Notes: generated from the letters alone by a model not told the origin. A DNA stretch of 64,000 nucleotides from Bacteroidota bacterium (GCA_018266775.1 JAFDZS010000004.1:1-64000), one strand, 5' to 3'; positions 17,146 to 26,007 are shown, counted from the first letter of the stretch. Made by a program: numbers and translations.

Positions 17146-17697
17146 TTAGAGTTGTGGGGCTGCAGGCCAGTCAACTGGTATTTGGGTGAAGTTGTGCAGG
17201 TAATTACTGATGATCTTATCGCCAATTACAATCATGATGTCGATCACATTAGCTTGTGTATAACCGGTGTTGAATAATACTTCCGCAGCATGTTGTGAAG
17301 GCCGGCCACGGTTAATGGTGGTTTCTTTTACAAATTTAGCCAGTGCATCAAATTTGGTGTCGAAAGAAATTTGGGCCCGGCGGATCTCGATGATCTGTTC
17401 CTCAGTAAAGCCAGCCATTTGGCCTACTGCGGTGTGTGCCGGTACACAATATTTACAATCGTTTACCTGGCTTACCACCAGGTTAATGATTTCTCTTTCT
17501 TTAAATGATAAAGTGCTTTTACGGTTCTGCAGGGCGAGGTAATCGGGTAAAGCGGTTTCATTCAATGCAAAGAGCGCATATAAATTGGGGACTTTACCAA
17601 ATGCTTTTTGCATGTTGTCGAAAACAGCCTTGTTGTTATCGCTAACCTGCTCCCGTGTGGGTACGGTAAATGTTTCGTGAACTGTAGTGTGTGTCAT
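17146..17697 (-). CDS. Carboxymuconolactone decarboxylase/AhpD-like protein
   Basis: A 183-residue protein of the CMD/AhpD fold. The redox-type signature is NLVVSQVNDCKYCVPAHTAV, with the CxxC pair and the downstream His of AhpD-like alkylhydroperoxidase proteins. This points to a peroxidase or thiol-redox role rather than true decarboxylation. It is the first gene of a pair with an SDR oxidoreductase and lies downstream of a Crp/Fnr-type regulator on the same strand. A 16-bp inverted repeat in front of the start (17714-17729) may be the operator. Confidence 0.85.
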   Translation of the reverse strand: MTHTTVHETFTVPTREQVSDNNKAVFDNMQKAFGKVPNLYALFALNETALPDYLALQNRKSTLSFKEREIINLVVSQVNDCKYCVPAHTAVGQMAGFTEEQIIEIRRAQISFDTKFDALAKFVKETTINRGRPSQHAAEVLFNTGYTQANVIDIMIVIGDKIISNYLHNFTQIPVDWPAAPQL

Positions 17698-17713
17698 GAT
17701 GTGAAATTTTATA

Positions 17714-17729
17714 TTGTCAAAATCGACAA
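17714..17729. promoter_or_regulatory. Candidate Crp/Fnr-type operator
   Basis: TTGTC (17714-17718) and GACAA (17725-17729) form an inverted repeat with a 6-bp spacer, the 16-bp geometry of Crp/Fnr sites. It lies 17 bp before the AhpD-like start. A weak -7-like element (minus strand CAATTTTG, complement of 17732-17739) is adjacent, so the site would overlap the transcription start. The regulator encoded at 17795-18385 is the natural candidate. Confidence 0.45.
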
Positions 17730-17794
17730 CACAAAATTGACATTGTGCGACGGGCGGGAAAATTAAGCAGTTTAAAAAATATGATTAAACTGGT

Positions 17795-18385
17795 TTAACT
17801 TTTTTTGGTTGTACGGTTGTTGCGTAATTGCGAAAGGTAGACATTACTCATGCCCAGGTAGGAGGCCAGTGCATATTGCGGTACACGCTGCACGATGGCA
17901 GGATATTTCTGTAAAAATTCTTCATACCGTTCCTCGGCAGTTTTGCTGAGGCTGGATAATAAACGCCTTTGCAGGAAAGCAAAACTTCTTTGCGTAATGA
18001 TCCTGAAAAAACGTTCAAATTTGGGGATGGTTTCCATCAGCAGTTGTTCTGCATTATAATCGATCTGTATTAAAATACTGTCTTCAAGTGCTTCTACAAA
18101 TAAAGTGGCAGGCTGCTGAAAAATATAGCTGTTATAGTCTGATATCCACCAGTCTTCAATTGCAATGGCAATAGTGTGTTCCTGCGCATGATGATCTAAC
18201 AGGTAAGCCCTCATGGCACCGCTGTACACATAACTTCTGTATTTGCAAACAAATTCCGGCTGAACAATAAGTTGTTTTTTCTTAACCCTTGTTACCCTTA
18301 AAAGTGAAGTGAAATACTGCTCTTCTTCTGCTGTAAGTGGTATGTGCCGTTTAACGTATTGGGCAATCTGTTCCAGTGCATCCAT
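17795..18385 (-). CDS. Crp/Fnr family transcriptional regulator
   Basis: A 196-residue protein with an N-terminal beta-roll sensor domain (about 1-120, containing QLIVQPEFVCKYRSYVYSGA and ATLFVEALEDSILIQIDYNA) and a short C-terminal winged helix (EERYEEFLQKYPAIVQRVPQ, then YALASYLGMSNVYLSQLRNN). It lacks the Fnr cysteine cluster and the Arg-Ser cAMP pocket signature, as is usual for Bacteroidota members of this group. It sits upstream of, and on the same strand as, an AhpD-like and an SDR gene, and is divergent from the beta-lactamase gene. It may control either side. Confidence 0.88.
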   Translation of the reverse strand: MDALEQIAQYVKRHIPLTAEEEQYFTSLLRVTRVKKKQLIVQPEFVCKYRSYVYSGAMRAYLLDHHAQEHTIAIAIEDWWISDYNSYIFQQPATLFVEALEDSILIQIDYNAEQLLMETIPKFERFFRIITQRSFAFLQRRLLSSLSKTAEERYEEFLQKYPAIVQRVPQYALASYLGMSNVYLSQLRNNRTTKKS

Positions 18386-18576
18386 ATAGTAAAGGTAGTG
18401 TACAGGTAAAAAATATATTTACGTTTTTGGAAAGTGTTCAACTGCTGGTTAAGTTATCCATTTACTTTTTTAGAAGTTTATAGCTAAGGCCGGTGATAAA
18501 CTTTTTTTTAAAAGTTATTCCGGTAAACTTTGCAGTACTCAGTAACCATAGTAATTTGCTGTCTCAATCAACACCC

Positions 18577-19482
18577 ATGTACGCCACTAAAATTAAACTA
18601 TTGCTTGTTGCAGCTTTATTTACTATTAACATTGCTGCGGCTCAGGATATTAAAGAACCCAAACCCGGCTCAGCCGAATGGACACAGGATTTTATACCTT
18701 TCCGTATTGCCGGCAACCTGTATTATGTGGGCACCTACGATTTAGCCTGTTACCTGGTGGTAACCGACAAAGGCAATATTTTGATCAATACCGGGCTGGC
18801 GTCTTCTGCGGAGCAAATCAAAAAAAATATTACCACACTGGGGTTTAAATATACCGACATCAAAATTTTGCTGACCACACAAGCCCATTACGATCATGTT
18901 GGCGCTATGGCAGCCATTAAAAAAGAAACCGGCGCAACATTTATGGCCGATGCCGCTGATATAGAGACTTTGCAAAACGGCAGCGAAACGGATTATGCGA
19001 TGGGTGGTAAAGGCAAATTGTTTGTGCCCATTACTGTTGACCGTTCTTTGAAAAATAAAAGCGTCATCAAGTTGGGTGATACAAGGCTTACATTGCTGCA
19101 TCACCCCGGACATACCAAAGGTTCGTGCAGCTACCTGTTTACTACAAAAGACAGTTCAAAAAGCTACCGTGTACTTATCGCCAATATGCCGTCTATCATC
19201 ATTGATACACCTTTTGCTGCGGTAAATAACTATCCTGCTATTGCAAAAGATTATGCGTATACGCTGAAGTCGCTGAAGGCGTTGCATTTTGATATCTGGG
19301 TAGCATCGCATGCCAGCCAATTTGACTTGCACAGTAAATATCATCCCGGTGATGTATACAACCCGATGGCCTTTGCCGATCAAAAAGGATATGATGAAGA
19401 ACTGGAAAGTTTACAAAAGGCTTATGATGAGAAGATGAAGAAGGAACCAACTGTACCTTCAGGCTCCGGCTTGAAGCACTAA
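18577..19482 (+). CDS. Subclass B3 metallo-beta-lactamase, Gln116 (GOB-like) type
   Basis: A 301-residue protein. ATG 18577 gives a signal peptide (IKLLLVAALFTINIAAAQ); the open frame continues 28 codons upstream across the likely promoter. Zinc-site residues by B3 numbering: TTQAHYDHVGA supplies Gln116, His118, Asp120 and His121; HHPGHTKGS supplies His196; ASHASQFDLH supplies His263. Gln at 116 is the hallmark of GOB-type enzymes. It hydrolyses beta-lactams in the periplasm if active; relatives include chromosomal enzymes of environmental Bacteroidota. The last residues (VPSGSGLKH and the TAA stop) are encoded by the first palindrome of a tandem repeat, so the C-terminus has been set by that repeat. 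Confidence 0.9.
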   Translation: MYATKIKLLLVAALFTINIAAAQDIKEPKPGSAEWTQDFIPFRIAGNLYYVGTYDLACYLVVTDKGNILINTGLASSAEQIKKNITTLGFKYTDIKILLTTQAHYDHVGAMAAIKKETGATFMADAADIETLQNGSETDYAMGGKGKLFVPITVDRSLKNKSVIKLGDTRLTLLHHPGHTKGSCSYLFTTKDSSKSYRVLIANMPSIIIDTPFAAVNNYPAIAKDYAYTLKSLKALHFDIWVASHASQFDLHSKYHPGDVYNPMAFADQKGYDEELESLQKAYDEKMKKEPTVPSGSGLKH

Positions 19483-19713
19483 TAGTAATGAGTCAGCGAC
19501 TCAAGACCAAATCATCCTCGTCGGAGACGAGGATGATGTACCTTCAAGCTCCGGCTTGAAGCGATAATAACAGGAATGCGTCAGAGACGCATCACCACAT
19601 CATCCTCGTCGGAGACGAGGACGATGTACCTTCAAGCTCCAGCTTGAAGCGATAATAACGGTAATGCGTCAGAGACGCATCACTACATCATCCTCGTCAG
19701 AGACGAGGATGAT
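19453..19713. repeat. Three tandem copies of a triple-hairpin element
   Basis: Units 19453-19537, 19538-19625 and 19626-19713 (85, 88 and 88 bp) each begin GTACC and carry three hairpins. P1 is TTCAAGC/GCTTGAA with loop TCCG (TCCA in unit 3). P2 is ATGCGTC-AGA-GACGCAT; unit 1 has the different stem TGAGTC/GACTCA. P3 is ATCATCCTCGTC-GGA-GACGAGGATGAT, a 12-bp stem with a 3-nt loop. Unit 1 overlaps the 3' end of the beta-lactamase gene; unit 3 ends 8 bp before the TonB receptor stop. A single diverged copy is at 46627-46732. Confidence 0.85.
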
Positions 19714-19720
19714 GTAGTGA

Positions 19721-22222
19721 TCAAAACCGCGCCACTAATTTAAAATTCACCAGCCTTGGTGTTAAACGGTTGGGGATACTGTAAATGTTGTTGGCAAAAT
19801 CTTTAATAAGCTGGTAACTGATGGTATTGGGATGATCGATGAGGTTAAAGATTTCCAGGCTCGCCCAGATGTTTTGAAAATCCCGGAACGGGCTATGGCT
19901 CCTCCGCTCACTTTTCTCACTCAGCAATTGCACGCTGAAGCCCATATCAATCCTGATATAAGGATCAATGATGAGTGCATTCCTGTATTTCACACTGTTA
20001 GGAATATTGTAGGGCATATTGCTTCCATACAATGCATTCAGGTGCACTTTAAAATTTTTATTGGTGGGCAGGTAATCTTCCAAATACAATCCAACAGTAA
20101 TAAGCCTGTCGGTGGGGCGGCGCAACCAGCCTACATTTTGTTTAATACTGTCTACCGGAACCTGGTCGGCGCTTTTAGCAGTGATGATTTCTCCGGCTGC
20201 ATTTTTATATTGATAATAATAATCATTATCCAGGTTTTCCCTTGTGCGCATGAGGCCGATGCTGAGCCAGCTTTCTGCATCTTTCACCAGTTCGCCAAAT
20301 AAACGGGCTTCAACTCCTGCGGCATAAGCTTTGGCATTATTGTTACCGGCATAACGGATCTTTACATTGTCCACATCGTACACATCCACATCGGTCATGC
20401 CTTTGTAGTATGCTTCAGTAGTGATGCGGAAGGGGCGGGAATCGAAACCTTTAAAACTATAATCCATACCTGCAACCATCTGGTAACTTTTTTGTGCTTT
20501 CACTGCCGTGTTCAGTGTGCCATCATATCTTCTCAATTCACGATAGAAAGGTGGCTGGTCATACATGCCCGCAGCAAATTTCAGCAGCACATCTTTTTTC
20601 CATTTTGGTTTATAGCTCAATTGCATTCTGGGGCTTACCAAAAACTCTTTATTCAGCGAATTGTAATTATAGCGTACGCCTGCCTGTAAGGTGGTGTACT
20701 GGCTGCTTTTGCCGAGGCGGATGTTATCCTGCACATAACCGCTGTATTTTTGTACAGACAGATCGGCGGAAGATAATAAGGTCTTAAATAAATTCAGGTT
20801 GGCAGGATTATGGGGCAGTGAATAACCGGCACTGTCCTGGTATTCCCATTCCCGCAGGTGATCGTTGATGTTGGTTTGCTCAATGCTGTTGCCAAACTGG
20901 ATGAAGTGTTTGCCATTCTCGATACTGCCTTTTAATGCTGCGTTGTATACGGTGATGTCCAAAGCATTGCGGCCGTAGTTTTGGTAATAGCCTGCGCCAA
21001 GCGGATTAATGATCTGGCCATACGTACTGCTGGTATGATCAAAATCCCTGTCGCCAAAAAGATAAGAACCGGCAATGTCAAAATTTTCTTCTTCCTTATT
21101 TTCAAAACGGCTGAGCATCCACTTTAATTTCAGTTTTTTTGTTGGGGTGTACAACATACTCAATCCCACCATACTGGTGTTATAGCTATCCTGTTCTTTG
21201 CCTTCAAAATTGATATCAAGGCCAAGGCTGGCCGTAAATAATGGAGAAAATACTGATGTGGTTTTTTGTGCCGACTGTGGAAATAATGTAAACCGGGTAT
21301 TGGATAAATTGGTGAGCAACTCCAATTGTACATGATTACCCGCCTGCCAGGTTATATAACTTTGAATATCGGATGATGAAGGAATATACGCACCGGTGGT
21401 TTCCTGGCTGCTAAGTAAATTTTTATTGCTTTTGTTCCGCACGCCAAACAGATAAGTGACTTTACCTTTTTTGGCGCTGCCTTCCAGGTGCAAACCCTGT
21501 TCTAACAAACTTACATAAACAGTACCGCCAAAGCTGCTGGGTTTTTTATATTGAATATCCAGCACACTGCTCATCTTATCGCCATATTTTGCCTGGAAAC
21601 CGCCGTTATAAAAGTTAACATTCTTTGCCATTTCCGGATTAATAAAACTTAACCCTTCCTGCTGCCCGCTGCGGACAAGGTATGGACGAAAGATTTCAAA
21701 ATCGTTGATGTAAATTAAATTCTCATCATAGTTACCGCCACGTACACTGTATTGAGAGGTGAGTTCATTATTGCTGCCCACCAAAATTTTTATCAATCCT
21801 TCCACACCACCAATGGTGCTGGGCAACGTGATGGCATTTTTAGGGTTGATCCTGGTAAGGCCGGCTTCTTTGCGCTGGTTCTCATCACTAACGGTTACTG
21901 TTTCCAGTGTAATACCGCCTTTTGCCATGATTATGGTGGTATGTTCTTCTTCATTATTGCTGAGGTAAAAATTCTTTTGTGCTTCTTTAAAACCGGAATG
22001 GGTGAAGATTAAAGCGAAAGCTTTTTCAGCCGGAACGGTAATGGAAAAATGACCGCTGTCGTTAGTGATGGTGCCGGAAGATTTACCCAGTATCACTACA
22101 GAAACATTAGGGAGGGGTTTATCATTATCATCAGTAACGGTACCGGAAACCGTTGCCGTCTTTTTCTGTGCAACAGCGGTAAGGCATACAAATGATATGA
22201 GCAGGACAGAAAAAAATCTCAT
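19721..22222 (-). CDS. TonB-dependent outer-membrane receptor with CarboxypepD_reg-like domain
   Basis: An 833-residue protein with signal peptide (FSVLLISFVCLTAVAQ), an Ig-like CarboxypepD_reg domain (about 22-105, VSGTVTDDNDKPLPNVSVVI, then GHFSITVP), a plug domain (about 115-230, GGVEGLIKILVGSNNELTSQ, then YSVRGGNYDENLIYINDFEI) and a 22-strand-type barrel ending in LVNFKLVARF with the terminal Phe needed for outer-membrane assembly. It imports an unidentified ligand using TonB energy. There is no SusD partner beside it, so it is not a polysaccharide-utilisation pair; the ligand may be a siderophore, vitamin or peptide. Confidence 0.93.
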   Translation of the reverse strand: MRFFSVLLISFVCLTAVAQKKTATVSGTVTDDNDKPLPNVSVVILGKSSGTITNDSGHFSITVPAEKAFALIFTHSGFKEAQKNFYLSNNEEEHTTIIMAKGGITLETVTVSDENQRKEAGLTRINPKNAITLPSTIGGVEGLIKILVGSNNELTSQYSVRGGNYDENLIYINDFEIFRPYLVRSGQQEGLSFINPEMAKNVNFYNGGFQAKYGDKMSSVLDIQYKKPSSFGGTVYVSLLEQGLHLEGSAKKGKVTYLFGVRNKSNKNLLSSQETTGAYIPSSSDIQSYITWQAGNHVQLELLTNLSNTRFTLFPQSAQKTTSVFSPLFTASLGLDINFEGKEQDSYNTSMVGLSMLYTPTKKLKLKWMLSRFENKEEENFDIAGSYLFGDRDFDHTSSTYGQIINPLGAGYYQNYGRNALDITVYNAALKGSIENGKHFIQFGNSIEQTNINDHLREWEYQDSAGYSLPHNPANLNLFKTLLSSADLSVQKYSGYVQDNIRLGKSSQYTTLQAGVRYNYNSLNKEFLVSPRMQLSYKPKWKKDVLLKFAAGMYDQPPFYRELRRYDGTLNTAVKAQKSYQMVAGMDYSFKGFDSRPFRITTEAYYKGMTDVDVYDVDNVKIRYAGNNNAKAYAAGVEARLFGELVKDAESWLSIGLMRTRENLDNDYYYQYKNAAGEIITAKSADQVPVDSIKQNVGWLRRPTDRLITVGLYLEDYLPTNKNFKVHLNALYGSNMPYNIPNSVKYRNALIIDPYIRIDMGFSVQLLSEKSERRSHSPFRDFQNIWASLEIFNLIDHPNTISYQLIKDFANNIYSIPNRLTPRLVNFKLVARF

Positions 22223-22353
22223 GGCATGAAGATAAAATATTTATGCTTTATTCCGAAGGAAATGATCCGTCCTTTCATACATTAAAGAAAGATGAAAAGA
22301 TTATTTCTGACGCGGGAATAATCTATAAGTGATATTTTTGAAAAAAATATTCC

Positions 22354-23238
22354 ATGCGTTTATTTCTGATAGTGATCGTGAGTGCGCTGCTGGCCAGTTC
22401 CTGCACAGGTAATGGCACCACTGCTGATAATAAAAAAGATAGTGCGGTAAATAAAGGCCTGCCTTTTCCTGTACTGGTAAACATTACAAGGGCTAAAGAC
22501 ATTAAAGTATTGTTATGCCAGAACTGGGAAAATAAAGAGGATGCGCAGGATGCGGCACTTTCGGGAGACCTGGCGCCGGGTATGCCTTACCGCGGTTTTG
22601 CTTTTTCCAGGGATGGCAGTATGATTCAGAACCCACGGGACCTGGTGACCAGTTTTGGTAAATGGCAATTAGATATGGCTACTAAAAAAATAACGATCAC
22701 TTATACCACCGGGGGCAAAAAAACTTATACCATCGATTATATTGATGCCCGCAAACTGGTAATGGAAAATGATGAAGAAAAAAAGCCTGTGGAATACCAG
22801 GCAGATGGCCGCGTGCATAAAGTAACAGCAGACGACCCGTTTTATGCGGGCAATAATCAATGGCGCATCAAACCTGATCATGCAGAAACGAATGATGAGA
22901 TCAAAAAAAGATTGGGCGAAAGCCTGATGTTTTACAGCAAATATTTAAACGACCAGGCCATACGTACCAACAGTACATTATCTGTAATTGGATTGCCTTC
23001 TATTTACCTTTGGTACAGGCGTGGTGTTGCCGTTAAAACAGAAAAAATGATGGAAGATGAGGGACGCTGGATACAATGTTTTTATAGTAAAGAACAAGCC
23101 AACAAAGCCAGGGAGATGATGGAAGACATCATCAGCCGTAAATACAACTGGAATGCCAACGACAGTACCTGGGTGAAATACGATGCAGACATGCTGCACC
23201 AGATTGCAGATACGCTGGCAAAGACTACTATGAAATAG
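22354..23238 (+). CDS. Lipoprotein of unknown function
   Basis: A 294-residue protein that I do not recognise. It has a lipoprotein signal (LFLIVIVSALLASSC, Cys17). A block around residues 45-95 (LLCQNWENKEDAQDAALSGD, then YRGFAFSRDGSMIQNPRDLV) looks like a lipocalin-type description of a stressed or expended state, and the second half is helical and charged (KMMEDEGRWIQCFYSKEQAN). The element TATTTTTG at 22333-22340 fits a -7 box 13 bp before the start. The 3' end overlaps the convergent rpe gene by 11 bp. Confidence 0.75.
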   Translation: MRLFLIVIVSALLASSCTGNGTTADNKKDSAVNKGLPFPVLVNITRAKDIKVLLCQNWENKEDAQDAALSGDLAPGMPYRGFAFSRDGSMIQNPRDLVTSFGKWQLDMATKKITITYTTGGKKTYTIDYIDARKLVMENDEEKKPVEYQADGRVHKVTADDPFYAGNNQWRIKPDHAETNDEIKKRLGESLMFYSKYLNDQAIRTNSTLSVIGLPSIYLWYRRGVAVKTEKMMEDEGRWIQCFYSKEQANKAREMMEDIISRKYNWNANDSTWVKYDADMLHQIADTLAKTTMK

Positions 23239-23878
23239 CTTTCAACCCTGCAATTGTTGCCTTAGGATCGGCAGATTTAAAAACTGTATTACCGGCAACT
23301 AACACATCGGCGCCTGCTGCAATGATGGAATGGGCATTGTCCAGCGTTACGCCACCGTCAATTTCAATCAACACGCTTAGGCCACGTTCATCAATCATGC
23401 GGCGCAGTTGTTTTATTTTGGTGAGGGTGTAGGGAATAAATTTTTGCCCGCCAAAGCCGGGATTCACACTCATCATACAAACCAAATCAATATCAGCTAA
23501 AATATCCTGCAATTGTTCCACCGGTGTATGCGGATTAATAGCCACGCCGGCTTTCATGCCCAATTCTTTTATTTGCTGAATGTTGCGGTGCAGGTTGCGG
23601 CAGGCTTCTATATGAACGGATAAATGATCGGCACCTGCTTTTTTAAATGCTTCAGCATAATTGCCGGGGTCTTCAATCATTAAATGCACATCGCACACTT
23701 TGTTAGTAGCCTTTCTGAAAAACTCAATCAGCATGGGGCCAAAACTGATGTTGGGTACAAAGCGGCCATCCATTACATCTAAATGATACCAGTCTGCCTG
23801 GCTTTCGTTCAGCATAGTACATTCATCCTGCAATTTCAAAAAATCAGCAGCCAGTAATGATGGGGCAACAATAGGCAT
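23228..23878 (-). CDS. rpe: Ribulose-phosphate 3-epimerase
   Basis: A 216-residue TIM-barrel enzyme interconverting ribulose 5-phosphate and xylulose 5-phosphate in the pentose phosphate pathway. Diagnostic stretches are IVAPSLLAADFLKLQDE, DWYHLDVMDGRFVPNISFGP (metal-binding His and catalytic Asp), VCDVHLMIEDP, MSVNPGFGGQKFI and IEIDGGVTLDNA. Full length. A heptamer array lies directly upstream, between it and the TPR lipoprotein gene on the same strand. Confidence 0.96.
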   Translation of the reverse strand: MPIVAPSLLAADFLKLQDECTMLNESQADWYHLDVMDGRFVPNISFGPMLIEFFRKATNKVCDVHLMIEDPGNYAEAFKKAGADHLSVHIEACRNLHRNIQQIKELGMKAGVAINPHTPVEQLQDILADIDLVCMMSVNPGFGGQKFIPYTLTKIKQLRRMIDERGLSVLIEIDGGVTLDNAHSIIAAGADVLVAGNTVFKSADPKATIAGLKAIS

Positions 23879-23896
23879 TATAAGTTGGTTTTATAG

Positions 23897-23940
23897 TTTA
23901 AAGTTGAAAGTTGATGGTTCATTATCTATTGACCATTCAC
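23897..23940. repeat. Heptamer array upstream of rpe
   Basis: A 7-nt register runs through AAGTTGA, AAGTTGA, TGGTTCA, TTATCTA, TTGACCA, TTCACAC, with the GTTGA type at one end and the TTGACCA/TTCAC type at the other. It fills most of the 67-bp gap between the TPR gene and rpe. Confidence 0.5.
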
Positions 23941-23945
23941 ACAGA

Positions 23946-24743
23946 TTATTTCACCCCCAGTCTTCCCAAAGCATCTTTTGCTTCATCATAATCATGGTCG
24001 TACAAAAGGGCAGTTTTATAGTTATCAATGGCTTCATCCAACCGGTTTAATTTTTCGAGGCAGCGGGCCATCCAGTAATATCCTTCGGCAAAATTATTCT
24101 GCACAGTAACGCCCCTGTTCAATACTTGTAATGCATCAGCATAACGGCCCATTTCATACAATGTAATTCCCTTCTCCCGGTATGCATTGGTGTAGGTATA
24201 GTCAATAGCAAGGCACTGATCAAAAAAACCTAATGCTTTTTGTTGCTGCCCAACAGCACTGTAATAAATGCCTTTAATGAGAAGCGCTTCCCGTTCAGCA
24301 GCAGCTTTTTTTCCAAACAGTAAAGCATCTGCCATTACCAGTGCATTACTGTCTTTTCTGGTGGCATAGATCCATCCCAGTGTCATAATATATTTCGGAT
24401 CGGGATAGATGCCGATTGCTTTTTTATAATAAGGTATTGCTTTTACGGTGTCATCAGTGCCCATGTATAATTCTCCCATCTTATCCCACAACTGAGGTTG
24501 TGTGCTGTCTTTTTTCAACCACTTATCCAGTTCAGCAATGGCCATTTCATAACTGCCGTTGTCTTCAAAATACTGAATGAGTGTGGCTTTCAAAACAGCA
24601 GAGTCTGGATATTTTGCTATAGCATCCCGCATTTCTTTTTCCTGTTCAGGTATTTTATCTGTTTTAATTACTGGTTGTTCCTGGTTATTACTACAGGAAC
24701 ATATTGCGGCCATTAATGTGAAAAGAAGAAGAAATTGTTTCAT
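23946..24743 (-). CDS. TPR-repeat lipoprotein
   Basis: A 265-residue protein with a lipoprotein signal (FLLLFTLMAAICSC, Cys18) and about five tetratricopeptide repeats covering residues 55-260 (YEMAIAELDKWLKKD; TVKAIPYYKKAIGIYPDPKY; YADALQVLNRGVTVQNNFAE; LDEAIDNYKTALLYDHDYDE). TPR arrays mediate protein-protein contact. A minus-strand TAATTTTG (complement of 24760-24767) lies 17 bp ahead of the start and may be the -7 element. Partners are not evident. Confidence 0.82.
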   Translation of the reverse strand: MKQFLLLFTLMAAICSCSNNQEQPVIKTDKIPEQEKEMRDAIAKYPDSAVLKATLIQYFEDNGSYEMAIAELDKWLKKDSTQPQLWDKMGELYMGTDDTVKAIPYYKKAIGIYPDPKYIMTLGWIYATRKDSNALVMADALLFGKKAAAEREALLIKGIYYSAVGQQQKALGFFDQCLAIDYTYTNAYREKGITLYEMGRYADALQVLNRGVTVQNNFAEGYYWMARCLEKLNRLDEAIDNYKTALLYDHDYDEAKDALGRLGVK

Positions 24744-24823
24744 ACCATTGATGCTGGCGCAAAATTACGCCGATACTTGTTAACCTCCTTACAAATTTCT
24801 GACAAATAAAATGCAGAGGACTG

Positions 24824-24831
24824 TACCTTTG
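24824..24831 (+). promoter_or_regulatory. Bacteroidota -7 element TACCTTTG for the PD40 gene
   Basis: A perfect TAnnTTTG match 16 bp before ATG 24848, implying a leader of only about 10 nt. No clear -33 TTTG is seen at the right spacing, so the promoter may need help. Confidence 0.45.
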
Positions 24832-24847
24832 CGCAAAATAAAACAAT

Positions 24848-25963
24848 ATGAAAAGATTCGCATTGGCATTAGCTGGACTTGTGCTTATTGTTACTGTTTT
24901 AAGTGCATTTAAAACAAAACGCTCCCGTACTCTTACTGCGGCAAAAGCAACTTATTCTGATACGATCTTATTCCCCGGTGAAAAACATTTTAAAAATATA
25001 CAGCAACTTACTTTTGGCGGCGATAATGCGGAAGCGTATTTCAGCTACGACAGCAAATGGCTGATCTTTCAGCGCACCAATCCTAAAGATGGTATTATGT
25101 GCGATGAAATGTTCATTGGGAAAGTGCCCACCCGGCCCGGCGAAAAATTTGAATATAAAAGAGTGAGCAGCGGCAAAGGCCGCACCACCTGCGGTTTTTT
25201 TACGAAAGACGGCAAACACATCATTTATGCCAGTACACACCTTGCTGCTGATACCTGCCCACCGGTACCCGACAGGAAAAAGTATGGCAACAAATACATC
25301 TGGCCATTATACGACAGCTATGATATTTTTATGGCTGACCTGGATGGAAAAATTGTAAAACAACTCACACGCAGTAAAGGCTATGATGCAGAAGCCACTT
25401 TATCTCCCGATGGAAAAAAAATGATTTATACCAGCGTTAAAGATGGCGATATTGATTTGTACATTATGGATTTGAAAACGGGTAAAGAAAAACGCATCAC
25501 CAATACTTTGGGCTATGATGGCGGCGCATGGTTCAGTCCTGATGGCAAGAAAATTATCTGGCGTGCAAGCAGGCCAAAGACGCCTGAAGAAGTGAAGGAA
25601 TATAAAGATTTACTGGCAGAAAATTTAGTGGCACCTGTGAATATGGAAGTGTTTGTTGCCAATGCGGATGGAAGTAACGTAAAACAGGTAACCAACTTTG
25701 GCAATGCCAACTGGGCGCCAAGTTATCTGCCCGACAGCAAGCGCATTATTTTTGCCAGCAATCATCAAAGTAAAAGGGGCTATCCGTTCAACCTTTATAC
25801 CATCAACGAAGATGGCAGCAACCTGCAAAAAATCACTGAAGAAAAAATCTTTGATGCTTTCCCCATGTTTTCTCCTGATGGTAAGAAGATCGTCTTCTGC
25901 AGCAACCGCAATAACGGCGGCACACACGATACCAATATTTTTGTAGCAGATTGGGTGGAGTGA
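24848..25963 (+). CDS. TolB-like PD40 beta-propeller exported protein
   Basis: A 371-residue protein with an N-terminal hydrophobic signal (FALALAGLVLIVTVLSAF). Repeated PD40/WD40-like blades follow: SYDSKWLIFQR, TKDGKHIIYAS, SPDGKKMIYTS, SPDGKKIIWRA, LPDSKRIIFAS and SPDGKKIVFCS. This pattern is the six-bladed propeller of TolB and of the N-terminal part of S9 peptidases, but there is no peptidase or TolB N-terminal domain. It probably binds another envelope protein or ligand in the periplasm. Function not established. Confidence 0.85.
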   Translation: MKRFALALAGLVLIVTVLSAFKTKRSRTLTAAKATYSDTILFPGEKHFKNIQQLTFGGDNAEAYFSYDSKWLIFQRTNPKDGIMCDEMFIGKVPTRPGEKFEYKRVSSGKGRTTCGFFTKDGKHIIYASTHLAADTCPPVPDRKKYGNKYIWPLYDSYDIFMADLDGKIVKQLTRSKGYDAEATLSPDGKKMIYTSVKDGDIDLYIMDLKTGKEKRITNTLGYDGGAWFSPDGKKIIWRASRPKTPEEVKEYKDLLAENLVAPVNMEVFVANADGSNVKQVTNFGNANWAPSYLPDSKRIIFASNHQSKRGYPFNLYTINEDGSNLQKITEEKIFDAFPMFSPDGKKIVFCSNRNNGGTHDTNIFVADWVE

Positions 25964-26007
25964 GAGGAGTGAGAGGGTGAATGGTTAATCGACCACAGGC
26001 GAAGGTT

